This document shows, one piece after another, positions 37,861-48,795 of a stretch of DNA of 64,000 bases; position 1 is the stretch's first letter; every line of letters starts with the position of its first letter. The notes under the pieces are model-generated. The model was not told where the DNA came from and searched no databases. It saw only the letters and a program-made list of their open reading frames with translations. Position numbers and translations under genes: made by a program. Source of the stretch: Cymbidium sinense (lineage: Eukaryota; Streptophyta; Magnoliopsida; Asparagales; Orchidaceae); contig CM038222.1 in assembly GCA_021442155.1 (NCBI GenBank), forward strand, positions 23,446,923-23,510,922. Reading direction: 5' to 3'.

Positions 37861-38640
37861 TTACACTGCTGTGTTAGATAACTCCCTTGGTGCTTTGTTG
37901 GCCCAAGCTAATGATGAAGGGATGGAAAATGCACTCTACTACCTCAGTCATCATCTAATCCCTACTGAGGCTAATTATCCACTATTTAAGCATAATGAAA
38001 GCTACAACACTTACATGCTTCCTCGTAAGGTGAATTTAATTTCAGGATCAATCCACTACAATATCTCATGACATGGCTGATGCTATCGGATGGTTAGCAC
38101 AATGGTCCATCATCCTCTCGCAGTTTTACATTACCTTCGTACCCCTCCGTGTGGTGAAAGGACAAGCACTAGTGGATTTCTTAGCAGCACACTCACTTTC
38201 TACTGACTCTCTGCTTAGTGATGATCTCCCTGATGAACAAATCATGAACTTAGGAGATACTAGCATTCATCACTGGGAGATGTACTTTGATGGTGAGGCT
38301 TCCTCTCAAAGAGGAGAAAAACAATAGTCTACTATTCCAAGAAAGACAAGGGTAGGAATAGTTCTCTTAACTCAGGACCACGATGTGATGAGATTCTCAT
38401 ATCATATGTCCAATCTTTGCACCAACAATGAAGTTGAATATGAGGCTCTAATTATTGGTATGGAGTTAGTCATTACTCTAAGCATCCAAAACATCAACAT
38501 CTTTGAGGATTCTCAGCTAGTGATCAACCAAATCACTAGGTCCTATAAGATTATAAAGCCCAAGCTCCATCACTACCATAAGTACACCATGGAGTTATTG
38601 TCCCAAATCTCATAGGTTACCATTTATAAGATTCCTCGAT
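37861..38640 (+). pseudogene. Ty3/gypsy RT connection and RNase H remnant
   Basis: Positions 37871-38071 read LGALLAQANDEGMENALYYL, SHHLIPTEANY and KVNLIS. Positions 38073-38327 read LAQWSIILSQFYITFVPLRV, VKGQALVDFLAAH, and WEMYFDGEAS, the first RNase H acidic motif. Positions 38385-38615 read NNEVEYEALIIGMEL with the catalytic Glu, then IFEDSQLVINQI with the next Asp. This is the RNase H order of a plant gypsy pol. The three pieces lie in different frames, and the block that should link LIS to the next piece is shortened. Confidence 0.85.
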
Positions 38641-40072
38641 GAGAGAATGCCGCAGCGTATGCTTTAGCCAAGCATGCCAAGGAGTTGGCATGTCCAGAGG
38701 ATGAGTCCATATCAATAAAGGTCCAAAATAGACAATTCTTATCCCTTATTGATATTAAACTCATCAAAAATAACTCTCTTAAAAGGGGAGGTTGCCAATA
38801 TCAAGAAGTACGAGGAGTTAAATTGAAGGAAATCATTCATAGATTACCTAAATAAAGGAAAACTACCTCAAGTGAAATCCCAAGCCCATCATATGAACCA
38901 GAGAGCACTTTCCTATGCTCTTGTGGATGGTGTCTTTTATCATCGGTCTTACAATCATATGTGGTTACGTTGTTATATAAGCATGAAGCCCATAAGTTTT
39001 TGACTGAGGTACACTCAGCATTATGTGGAGCCAACCAATCCGGTCTAAAGATGAAAGCCAAGATCAAGAGACTAGGATACTTCTATCCATCGATGATTAA
39101 ATCTTATGTGGATACAACTAGGCGATGCCACCAATGTCAAATACATGTTGTGGTCCTACATCAACCACCCAACATTCTACATCTTACATTGGCTTCATGG
39201 CCATTCAGTGTTGAGAATGCCGACATAGTGGGTGATTGATCTTCTTTCAAGGGTCATTCGATTCATCTTAACTACTCTAACTACTTTTCCAAATGGGTGA
39301 AGGTGATTATGCTTAGAGGTCATAGCTTGCATGTGCTCTAGTTTCTTAGGAACCATATCGTATATTGGTTCAGAGTGCCTCAATGAATGATATCTAATAA
39401 TGGTATTGCATTTAAGAGAACCAAGATCATCAACTTTGCCCAGAGATATAACACGGATTGAAGATATTCTACCATTTACTACTTGAGGGCAAATGGCTTA
39501 ATAGAAGCCTTCAATAAAACTCTCATTCAAATACTGAGGAAGACACTCAATAATAATAAGAAAAGTGGCATGAGCAATTAGTTGAAGCCTTGTGGGCCTA
39601 CCGCACCACATATAAAACTCCAACTCAGTCTACTCCTTTCTCCTTAGTGTATGGGTCTGAAGCCGTTCTACCATTAGATGTCCAACTCCCATCACTAATG
39701 ATAATTGTGCATTGTACATAATAACAGAGCATAATGCCAAGTTACAGTTAGAAGAGCATGAAGGTTTGGAGGAGAGATGTCTGTGGGCATGCCAAAACTT
39801 GAAGTTGTACAAAGCCAAAATGATTCAAGCTCATAACAAGTTGGTCCATCCTAGAGCATTTCAAGTAAGAGGTTAATTTAGTTATAAGGAGACTATTTAT
39901 TGCCCATCATAAGATGGGAGGCAAGTTTGAACCTACTTGGGAAGGCCTTTTTTCCATAGAGAAGGCCTACCAAGGAAGATCTTATCAGCTTATTAATCAT
40001 AAGGGAGAGCGCCCAATCAATGGGCTCTACTTCAAGAAATATTATAAATCATGTTTGAAAATTCCATTTTGA
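38641..40072 (+). pseudogene. Ty3/gypsy integrase remnant
   Basis: Positions 38961-39239 carry the zinc-binding region, ending RCHQCQIH. The upstream His pair is damaged, with GANQSG where GAHQSG is usual. The catalytic core is broken: NYFSKW at 39279 in place of DYFSKW, ISNNG at 39390 in place of ISDNG, while the Glu in NGLIEAFNKTL (39504-39506) is kept. The core continues to AYRTTYKTPTQ-like DNA near 39600, GSEAVLP near 39656, and the C-terminal GKFEPTWEGLF/INGLYFKKYY-like end at about 39920-40065. Both catalytic Asp codons show a G-to-A change. The integrase is not functional. Confidence 0.8.
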
Positions 40073-41170
40073 ATTCAATCTCTTCCATGTTGAAAGTATT
40101 CTTATTTATGAATCTACACATGATGTGTTTATGGTAGGTGTAAGGAACCCAAGTGGCATACTATCCTTCATTGAAACAACACAAACATAAACTACACATA
40201 ACCATATAAAACAAACACATATCTTTTATATTGGGCTACTTTGAGTTGAGATAATGTCCCCAATGATGCTCACTCAATAGATGCTCCAGGTCGGGCTGAT
40301 GTACTACCCTGCTAGTGTGTCACCCTAATGGTCTTCTTTTTGTTAGAAGATGTAAGTCACTGCTTTCTTTCCTTGCCACTAACACGATGAGTGCCTTGTT
40401 TAGTTTAGTAGGCCTTCTTGTGGCGTAAGCTACCTTAGTTGGCTTTATTTAAAGAAAATGTGAGTCTATGCTTTCTTCTTATATTATCCTTCATGTATTG
40501 ACTGGGTCGAGTATATTTGAGGTTTAGGATAAGTCCCTTAGAGGCTCCTTCCCTCTTGATTGCTTTAAGTCTGGGTCTAGTCCTTCCTCAGGGCTCCCTG
40601 CTTAGTAGTCTCTCTTGGTCAGATAGCATCAGTCCTGTCACACAGACTATCCCGATGATCAGTTCGCTTGGAAAGTTGTAAGCCTACATGCTTTCTTTTT
40701 AGATTGATTATTGCACATCGATGGGCACCTTAGGTTGGTTGGTTCTCACTATGCTAACAGATACACCACTCATGCTAACAAATACACCTTAGGTTGGTTG
40801 GTTCTCGCACCTTAGGATACACCACTCATGGCAGATGTAAGTCCGGTATGCTTTCTCCTTGAGTTGGCCATCATACACCTATAATCTTTCTTTTTTAGAG
40901 CTCAATATAACGCCCCTAGCATCACCTCCCTTGTGGGCACTATATTTGGATCACACCTTTTACAACCCCATTTAAATAATACCTAGGTTACTATCAGATT
41001 GGACAATTTTCCTTTCCTAGTAACCACCCCTATGGTTGTAGAATCTGTCCTGTGGATGTCTAGATTCTCCCTTGGTCCAATAAATCTGAGATAGGTCAAG
41101 GCCGATATAGCCCCTTTTCAGTGTGGTCCCTTGCACACCAATAGGATCCACACAAACATATAAATAAAAT
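40073..41170 (+). other. Post-pol region of the gypsy element with short repeats
   Basis: No gene is seen. The DNA holds repeated short blocks such as CACCTTAGGTTGGTTGGTTCTC (twice at about 40728-40806), ACACCACTCATG, and GATGTAAGTC..GCTTTCTT. These resemble the better ordered units at 41240-41970. Position suggests the untranslated region between pol and a lost 3' LTR. Confidence 0.5.
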
Positions 41171-41239
41171 TTATATTCACTTATGGATTAGGAGGACACC
41201 CCTAGTGGCATATTTTCCAAGTAGGCATCTTATATTTAG

Positions 41240-41970
41240 GTCTGTATCAGTAAAACTCCCTTTAGTAATCACCTGACTACTCTTAAGTTGATATGTCCCC
41301 AACAACATTCACTCAGTAGTCACCCGTAAGTCTGGTTCTATTTATTGTGCTACCAATAGGTCACCACGTGGTGTTCCTACTTTAGAAGATGTAAGTCTCA
41401 TATGCCTTCTTCCTAACCTTTGCATTACGAAAGGCAACCCTTTAGGTTGGCTAGCTCTACCACATATAGACTATCCCTTTGGATTTGTAAATCGACATAG
41501 ATAAGTTTGATATAGCCCCTTCTCGGTGGGTCCATCACACCTGGTCCATAAATGAAATCTATCAAATTTGATCTAGCTCACATCCCTAGTATATATGCCT
41601 TCAATTTGAAATCAAACTAAACCAAATAAACCATATCAAATCACATGAAATTATGAAAAAATTAATCCTTACTACTTTTGAGTTGACATAAGTTCTCAAC
41701 AGTATTCACTCAGTAGTCGTCCAAGGTTAAGTTCAATTTGTTGTGCATCCAACAAGTCACCCAGTGGTTGTTCCTTTCTTTGGAAGATGTCTGCTATGCA
41801 TTCTTCTTAGCATAGCTGTTGCACACCAAAAGGCAACCCCTTAGGTTGGCTAGGTCTACCCCACAGCCGGTAGACTATCTCTTTGGATTTTTAACCCGGA
41901 TGTAGGTCAAGGCTAATATAGCCCCTTTTTTTGTAAGTCCATTGCCCACTAACAGGGTCCATACATAAAC
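41240..41970 (+). repeat. Two tandem units of about 420 bp in the post-pol region
   Basis: Unit 1 (about 41250-41560) and unit 2 (about 41665-41970) share the order TACT.TTGAGTTGACAT, CAACA.TATTCACTCAGTAGTC, GTTCAATTTGTTGTGC, AGTCACC..GTGGTGTTCCT, GAAGATGT..GTCT..TATGCCTTCTT, AAAGGCAACCCCTTAGGTTG, GGTAGACTATC..TTTGGATTT, and AATATAGCCCCTT. A partial third relative lies upstream at about 40230-41160. Tandem repeats here are a known habit of some Tat-lineage gypsy elements. Confidence 0.65.
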
Positions 41971-42529
41971 TCAAATTAAATTAAACTCAATCTGATTTCC
42001 CCAGTGGAGTTAAATCACATCCTTCTCCCTAGTGGGGCCCCAAATCATATATAAACAAGTCAAATAAATCAAATTCAAAACCAACCTCCCTAGTGGAGCC
42101 AAATTAAATAAACTCCCCGAGTAGAGTCTAAATCATAGAAATCCAACTAAACTCTTATTCTAAGTGGATTCATCCCAAACAAATCTATGAATTCAAACTC
42201 AAATCCCAATCCCCAGTGGATAGCTCGAACCTACTTCCCTAGTAGAATGTTCATATACCCAATCCTAGTGGACTCGAGCCCATATCTCTAGCAGATGTTC
42301 CTCCACATCAATTAAAACCAAACAAATTAAAGTTGATTTGATCTTAATCCATAGTGGATTATAGATTCTTATCTCTAGCAAATTTTCTTCTTCTATGCCC
42401 TCGACATAGACCCCTCACATGTCATGTCCAATGCATGTGTGATCGCCTAGCAGATCTCCCTCCATGTCATTAACATGGAAGTCTCATCAAATCTTATTTC
42501 TTCTCTTATGTACACCTTTATTACTTCAA
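41971..42529. other. Unrecognised AT-rich DNA with CCCTAGTGGA motifs
   Basis: There is no coding signal. Short variations of TCCCTAGTGGAGTCAAAT, CTAGTGGACT and TCTCTAGCAGAT recur about every 30-50 bp from 41995 to 42480. The stretch ends where the AT-rich tandem repeat begins. Confidence 0.5.
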
Positions 42530-43957
42530 CTAAAATCCTAACAATGTATTCGTTCAAATTACATCATCTTAACATTGTTATCGACATTTTATGATTTGTG
42601 ATGGTAAAAGCTCAAACTAACTATACAATATCCTGCTAAACATATTATAGTGTGAATTAACATACTATATTATATTATAATATATGATATTATATTATAA
42701 TTTGCTATAATATAATATATTGTCTAACATTACACCTCATTAGAATCACTTAAAAGGAAGAAATAATAAAATTTTCTCAAAATTTGAATAATGTTCATTT
42801 TGGATGTTAAATTATTATTTTTTTATTAGAAATGGTACAAAAGAGCATAATTTTGGTGTTACTTCTTGGTGTGTGCCATGAATTTGGCCAAATTCTTCCA
42901 TCTCAACCTTCAAATTAACATTTTTGTGAGTTTTGACACAATGTATTATAAAAAAAGTAAAATATACTAAAATGTACAATAACATATGGTAACACACCAC
43001 CACATTCTTATATATGTGAAGTTATATTGTTATGTACATTATATTATAAAATGCTTTCATATAATATATTACCTTACATTACACCTTAAAATGAATCACT
43101 TTAAGAAAAAAAATATAAAATTTTGTTGAAAAATGAACATTTATTTTGGCTACAAAATTCCATCCTTTTGATTAAATGATACAGCATTGCACACCCCCAA
43201 TGATGTTCCCTCAAGCTTACCTTAAATTTGGCCAAATCCCATCATCTCAGCCTACAAATTAGTATTTTTATAATTTATACTAGTACTAACTCTACTACAT
43301 CATACTATAACAAACTAAAATATGCTAAACAATAAGTAGTAATACACAATAGTATGCTATAATGCATGATGCTACACTATGTTATATCCTATATAATAAT
43401 ACTATAACATATTATATTATATTATATCATATTATATTGCATATCCTGTACAAGGGATTTCTTAAGATAAAAAAATCATAAAATTAGTCTAAACAATAAA
43501 ATAAATTTTAGTACTTACATATTTTAAATTGAAACAATATATTATGATGCCATGCTCTACCATTATGAATTTGGTCAAATTCCACCATTTTAAAGTCTAA
43601 ATCAACAATTTTATAGATAATTCTACTGTAGGCTTGACTGCATGATTGTATAATACTAAAAGGATTTAAAATGGTCAAAATAATAAATTATGATATATGT
43701 TGCTATACTATGCTACAATATATAATATTTATTTTGAACATAAATTCTTACATTTTAGACTACAAGTGGTGTAGCACACCTTTGGTACTACAATTTAATT
43801 CCCACTTCAAATTTCATAAATCTCATCATCTAATTTATTAAATCAATATTTTTATGATTTATAATAATATAGACTATAGGGCATAATACCATAATATACT
43901 AAAACATTTCAAAACATCTTATAACATCCAAAAGCATATGGTATTATAATATGATTT
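42530..43957 (+). repeat. AT-rich tandem repeat with a period of roughly 330-350 bp
   Basis: A landmark resembling GAATTTGGCCAAATTCCATCAT, then TCA.CCT.CAAATTAA.ATTTTTATGA, recurs near 42557 (partial), 42880, 43227, 43568 and 43808. A second landmark, ACATTACACCT.A..AATCACTTAA, recurs near 42722, 43075 and (altered) 43437. Between them are ATATTATATTATAATATAT tracts. The last unit is shortened. It abuts TTTAGGG-type DNA at 43958 without transition. No gene is seen; short minus-strand frames are incidental. Confidence 0.7.
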
Positions 43958-44325
43958 AGGATTAGGGTATAGGGTATTTAGATCTACTCCTAATGACATA
44001 TTTATTAAAGTTTTAGGATTTAGGGCTTTGGGTTAGGGTTTAGTGTTTAGGGTTTAGGGTTAGATTAGGATTTAAGGTTTAGGCTTAGTTTAGGGTTTAG
44101 GGTTTGGGGTTTAAATTTAGGGTTTAGGTTTGTAGGTTTAAGGGTTTAGGGTTTAGGGTTTTAGGGTTTAGGATTGAGGGTTTAGGGTTTTAGGTTTAAG
44201 GTTTAGGGGTTAGGGTTTAAGGTTTAGGGTTTAGGATTTAGGGTTTAGAGTTTAGTGTTTAGGGTTTAAAGTTTAGGGTTTAAGTTTTAGTTTAGGATTT
44301 ATGATTTTGGGTTTAGAGTTTAAGG
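43958..44325 (+). repeat. TTTAGGG-rich array before module I
   Basis: This is one of the densest telomere-repeat stretches: TTTAGGG, TTAGGG and TTTAAGG copies at nearly every 7-8 bp from 43990 to 44300, with few insertions. It leads straight to the T run of GRP module I. Confidence 0.85.
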
Positions 44326-44808
44326 TTTTTTTAATAGAGAATAAATTCAGATTCAATATTTCTTCTTTTCAATTTCATCAGCCAAGTAGCACCCCAAGTT
44401 TTCTAAGACAAGAAATGACATAGATAAAAAATGAGCACTGATAGAGAAAATTCAAAACCACAGTTAAGTAGAACCATCTATACTGTAAAGTCACAGTTCC
44501 ATAAGCAGTAGATTGAATAAAAGGTTCTTCAATTTTTCTAGTTCCCATCAGAACCACCCCCACCTCTCGAGTTGTGGGATTCGCCATCATATCCCCGATC
44601 TCTCGCTCTGCCACAACCATGGCTGTAACTTCCATCGCTCCTCTTGCCTTTGTAACCACCACTGATCCGACCACCACCTCCATATCCACCATCACCTTCT
44701 GATCCCACTACCACTACGATAACGCCTCCTTGGCCTTCACCTCCACTACCAGATCTAGACTTAGTCTAGTTGATGGTGACGTTCCTACCATCAAGGTTTT
44801 GTCCATTC
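44326..44808 (-). pseudogene. GRP module I: best preserved glycine-rich RNA-binding protein fragment
   Basis: The minus strand starts N-G-Q-N-L-D-G-R-N-V-T-I-N, an almost perfect match to the end of the RRM of plant glycine-rich RNA-binding proteins. The TAG stop shared with module A follows, then KSRSGSGGEGQGG. A frameshift comes next, and the Gly-rich tail continues in another frame (GDGGYGGGGRISGGYKG, SDGSYSHGCG, RDRGYDGESHNSRGGG). The 3' UTR contains CTATCAGTGCTCATTTTTTATC (minus sense), and the poly(A) run is at 44326-44332. At about 480 bp it is the longest copy. It lacks RNP1, RNP2 and the start of the protein, so it encodes nothing functional. The RRM side joins TTAGGGTTTAGGG at 44809. 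Confidence 0.8.
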
Positions 44809-44886
44809 TTAGGGTTTAGGGATTGGGGTTTAGGGTTTAGGGTTGTAGGTTTTAGGGTTGTAGGTTTTATGGTTTTAAGTTTAGCA
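44809..44886 (+). repeat. TTTAGGG repeats between module I and the L1-type LINE
   Basis: TTAGGGTTTAGGGATTGGGG and degenerate TTTTAGGGTTGTAGG copies lead up to the poly(T) run that marks the LINE 3' end. Confidence 0.75.
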
Positions 44887-44894
44887 TTTTTTTT

Positions 44895-46174
44895 GGGAAA
44901 AAAGAGGAAATTTTATTACCAAAAGAAAGGATACAATGATTTAAAGGGGATAAAACTCAAAGACCGCTCAAAGACCTATAGAAGGACCTAAAGAGAAAAA
45001 TCCCCTAATACAAAAGATAGTGAAAAGCAAAAGGAAGAACCAAGAAAAGAACAACAACATCACGAATCCACAGTAGGTCAATCCATTTGGAGACCCAAGA
45101 ACAAGTGAAGGAAACCTACAAGAAAGAAACTAAAGTAGAGATAAGCACAAATAAAAGAAAATAAATAGAGATAAATAAAAAGAAAAGAAAAGTCAAGGAA
45201 AAGGCTCAAGCTCAGTCACAAAAATAAGAAGGGGCAACAAAAATTTATTTGCAGCCAAACTCTGAACGGAGGGTTATAGTTACAAATACTACTACCAACC
45301 AACCAAAAATATTTAACATCCTAGCCATCATAGTCAACAAACTTTACAAAGGCACTCGAACACACTCCAATAACAATCAAAGATCTAGAACCAGCCACCA
45401 AAAAGGTAAGAGCGCAGCAAAGGGGACAATTAGAAAAAAAGAGCCAACAAAGAAAAATCAAAGACAACCATCCAACCACCAAGGCGAAGAATATAAACAA
45501 AACCACCAACCAAAGAGGAAGTACCAAAAAACAAAAGAAAGCAGAAGAAGGAAGTAAGAAACTCACCAACTCAACCACTAAAGCAACTATAATAGCCCTG
45601 TACCACTAAACAAAATAAAAACAACAAGACCACTAATGCCACAAAGGATATAGCCACACCAAAAATTAGCCAACTAAAAAAATAGAAGGAAGAGAAGCAA
45701 ACCAACATCTCATGAGAAGGCCCAAAACTAGGAAGCTCAAGGATACCAATAAAGACAAGAAAAATAAACCAACCAAAAAAAACCAATGAATAAGCCCATA
45801 AGAGACACCACATTAAAAGTAGGAGCAACAAACGATAATAGCAGGACAACCAAAATAGCAAAAGCCAGCATTCCAACCTATAAAGTACAAGAAAAATACA
45901 AGAATAAAACCCTCAAGAAAGAGCAGGAATACAAAACAAACCAAAACCACCAGAAGCTCCCAAGCAGAAGCCCCAAGAAAACTAACAACATAAAAGAAAA
46001 AAAAGAAAAATTAAGAAAATCTAACATAAGGAAAACTAGGTTTATCTAAATTAGACAACCCTTTTAATTGCTTAGGAATATTCACATTGGTAAACAAAGT
46101 AAAATCATAGAAATTACACCCTAAACCAACTAAGAAATCTACACAAGCATTACCTTCTCTTAAAATATCAGTAA
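44895..46174 (-). other. 3' UTR of the L1-type LINE
   Basis: This is about 1.28 kb between the RNase H stop and the poly(A). It is almost free of T on the + strand, so it is T/C-rich in the element's own sense (TTGGTTGGTTTATTTTTCTTG-like). Long open frames on both strands in this stretch are effects of that bias. No gene is called. Confidence 0.65.
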
Positions 46175-46702
46175 TTATAAAAAAAGTTTAGAGATAATGG
46201 CTTTAATATATCTAATTAAATATAAAAGCATAGCATTACCCTTATGGTGAGAATTGATCATAGCAACAAGCATCTCACCATTAGATTCCAATTGAAAATT
46301 TCTATCCAAACAAATCTTAAGAGCATGACAAACAATGATCAATTCAGCAAAAATAATAGAATTAGTAGAGAGAGGAGTGGAAAAAGCCAAGATAATATTC
46401 CCAAGATTATTCCTCAAAATACCACCATAACTCGACTTGTTATGTGCAATAGAGCCATCATTATTAATTTTTATAAAATAATTAAATGGCTTAATCCAAT
46501 GAATAATTTTATAATTCGGAGACGAGTCACAATAAGGAAACAAGTTAGCCAATTTAGAGGCAACAAACTTGCAACCTCTAAAATTAGTACCACTAAGAAA
46601 AGCAACCTTATGTAAAGAGAAAATCTTTTCTTTAGTCCTAGCAATAATCCTCTTATGATTCATAGGCACATTATGATGTTTAGCATCATTTCTATAAGCC
46701 AA
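46175..46702 (-). pseudogene. L1-type LINE RNase H domain
   Basis: This open frame of 175 codons contains WIKPFNYFIKINNDGSI (the first acidic motif, usually N-x-DGS), SYGGILRNNLGNIILAF, then AELIIVCHALKICL with the catalytic Glu. LESNGEMLVAMIN follows, where family members have LESDGEMLV. The third acidic residue is thus Asn instead of Asp, which would disable the enzyme. This is the plant-type RNase H appended to many L1-like LINEs. Confidence 0.85.
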
Positions 46703-47731
46703 ATCAAAGTAACAACCATCACAATTTTGATATTCCCTTTAACAGTATTAAGAAAATCAGAGTCAAGAAGTTGCATTAAAGTTAAATTACCATTAAAATA
46801 ATTTAACTTAAATAAAATCTCATACCAATCCCAAACTTTAGAGGCAATGGAACCATTAACAAAAACATGACTAACATTCTTAATTTGAAAGCAACACATG
46901 CACTTAGAGGGTAGATAATAACCTTTTTCCAAAAGTAAAGAGTCAACAACAATATAATCTATTAAAATTCTCCACACAAGAATAGGATAAGAAGTAGGAA
47001 TAATATTATTCCAAATTTTAAGAAAAATAAGATAAGAGGATTATTTAAATAATATAGTTCCAAGTATCTTTAAAAAAAATTCTCCATTACTAGAAATTTT
47101 GAAAAGAATTTGATCGAGGAATACAATTTGATGGAATACCATCGATAGGAAAATATTGTGAAATCAATGAGTCAAATCATTTAAAATAGAGAAATTCCAA
47201 TCACCATTATAAATTAAATGACTAACTTTCAAGGAAAAGTAGAGTGAGTATTAAGCAAAGAATCAATGGAAAAGTCCCCATCCGTTATCTTGCCAAAGAA
47301 AGAAAAAAATTATTAATACCCCAAAAAAATGAGGTTTTGCTTTCCATTTAATATCACAGAGCCATTTCCAAATAATAGAGTCACGATGTTTATAATTGCA
47401 AATTAAAGGATGCTTACCTTTGCAATATTTAAAATTCAAGAACCCAAAGACGTTCATTTTTCAAAAAATTCCACCAAATTTTATAAGAAAAAACATTGGT
47501 TGAATTCATCAAAGATCTGCACCCAATACCACCTTCATAAATAGTACCCCACATATTAGACCAAGAAGTCCAATGAAGCCTTTTGGCCAAATTCCTAGAG
47601 CTCCAAAAAAACTTATTAAATTGTCTTTCAATCATGATAAGAACAAAAGAAGCATGAACAATATTAAGCAACAAGTAAAAAGGAAGAGAGTTAAGAATAC
47701 TTATAATAACAATAAATCTACCACCAAAGGA
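46703..47731 (-). pseudogene. L1-type LINE zinc-binding RVT region and RT thumb
   Basis: Pieces in order along the minus strand are FVLIMIERQFNKFFWSS, WTSWSNMWGTIYEGGIGCRS (47429-47674) and DSIIWKWLCDIKWKAKPHFF (47263-47457). A Cys-rich stretch follows, SKCMCCFQIKNVSHVFV, with FVNGSIASKVWDWY (46660-46977). These are the usual segments between RT and RNase H of plant L1 LINEs. Each piece is in a different frame. Confidence 0.8.
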
Positions 47732-48795
47732 TTAGAAATGAAATTCAAGGGTAGAAATTTTATTTTGAACATGATGGATTACCTCATCAAAATGATGGGA
47801 TCTCTTTTGACCACAATATAACGGTGAGCCTAAATATTTAATAGAAATATTTTGATGAGAAAAACTACTAATATCCTTTATTTTATTAATTCTTTGAATA
47901 TAAATGGAAGTAGAAGTGATAAAATAACTTTTATGATTATTAATCACAAGGCCACTTTCCTTTTCAAATTTATTTAAAAAACTCTTAAGCTTTTTAACAT
48001 AATGTAGCGAGTCATTACAAAATATTATGAAATCATCAACAAAACTTAAGTGTGAGATAGCCAAACCACCAAGATTCTTGAAATACATACTAGAATTCTT
48101 CTCAAAAGAGATTAATGAGACAAATATTCAATCATAATAAAATTGAAGGAGAAAGAGGGTCACCTAGTCTTATACCTTGAGAGGAATTAAAGAAGCCAAA
48201 GTTTTCACCATTGATAACTAATGAAAAGCAAACATTTCAAATTATATTGTTAAATGAAGTAATAAAATGATTAGAGAAACCAAATAAAGTAAGAATGCTA
48301 TTAAGGAAATCCCAAGAAATGTTATCATAAGATTTTGGTGATGTCAAGCTTAAGAAGTAAATTGCCACCTCTAGTTTTAACATACAAACCATGAATCTAT
48401 TCTTGAGTAAGCAAGATGTTATCTGAAATAGTTCTACCTTTTACATAGCCAGTTTGATTAGGAGAGATAATCATAGGAAGAAACTTACTAACCCTTTTAT
48501 TCAAAATTTTAGGAATCAATTTATTAAAAAAAAGTACAAAGACTAATAGGTCCAAAGTCATTCCAAAAGTCAAGATTATCATTCTTAGGAATAAGAATAA
48601 TAGAAGTGCTAGTAAAATATTTAGGAATAGAATTCCCTTGAAAAAATCCTTAACATCATTATCAAGATCAGCTTTAAAAATAAACCAAGCTTTTCGAAAG
48701 AATAAAGTAGTATAACCATCTGGCCCTGCAACAGAATCAACAGTCATACCATTAAGAATATTAAATATATCCTCATCAGAAGGAGGAGCAACCAA
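47732..48795 (-). pseudogene. L1-type LINE reverse transcriptase
   Basis: The N-terminal part (48397-48795) reads AGPDGYTTLFFRKAW, then KILNKRVSKFLPMIISPNQT and GYVKGRTISDNILLTQE, the standard fingers motifs of L1 RT. The segment at 48100-48396, with the usual F-D-x-v-SWdFL region, is decayed. The palm box at 47732-48088 reads LSFVDDFIIF, with FVDD at 48032-48043 in place of the common FADD, followed by GLVINNHKS and IKYLGSPLY. Frameshifts separate the parts. Confidence 0.85.

Noticed and set aside
45249..45876. Long Lys/Asn/Gln-rich (+) and Leu/Phe-rich (-) frames in the LINE 3' region
   Set aside because: The region is A-rich and T-poor on one strand, which opens frames by chance. It lies in the 3' UTR of the L1-type LINE.
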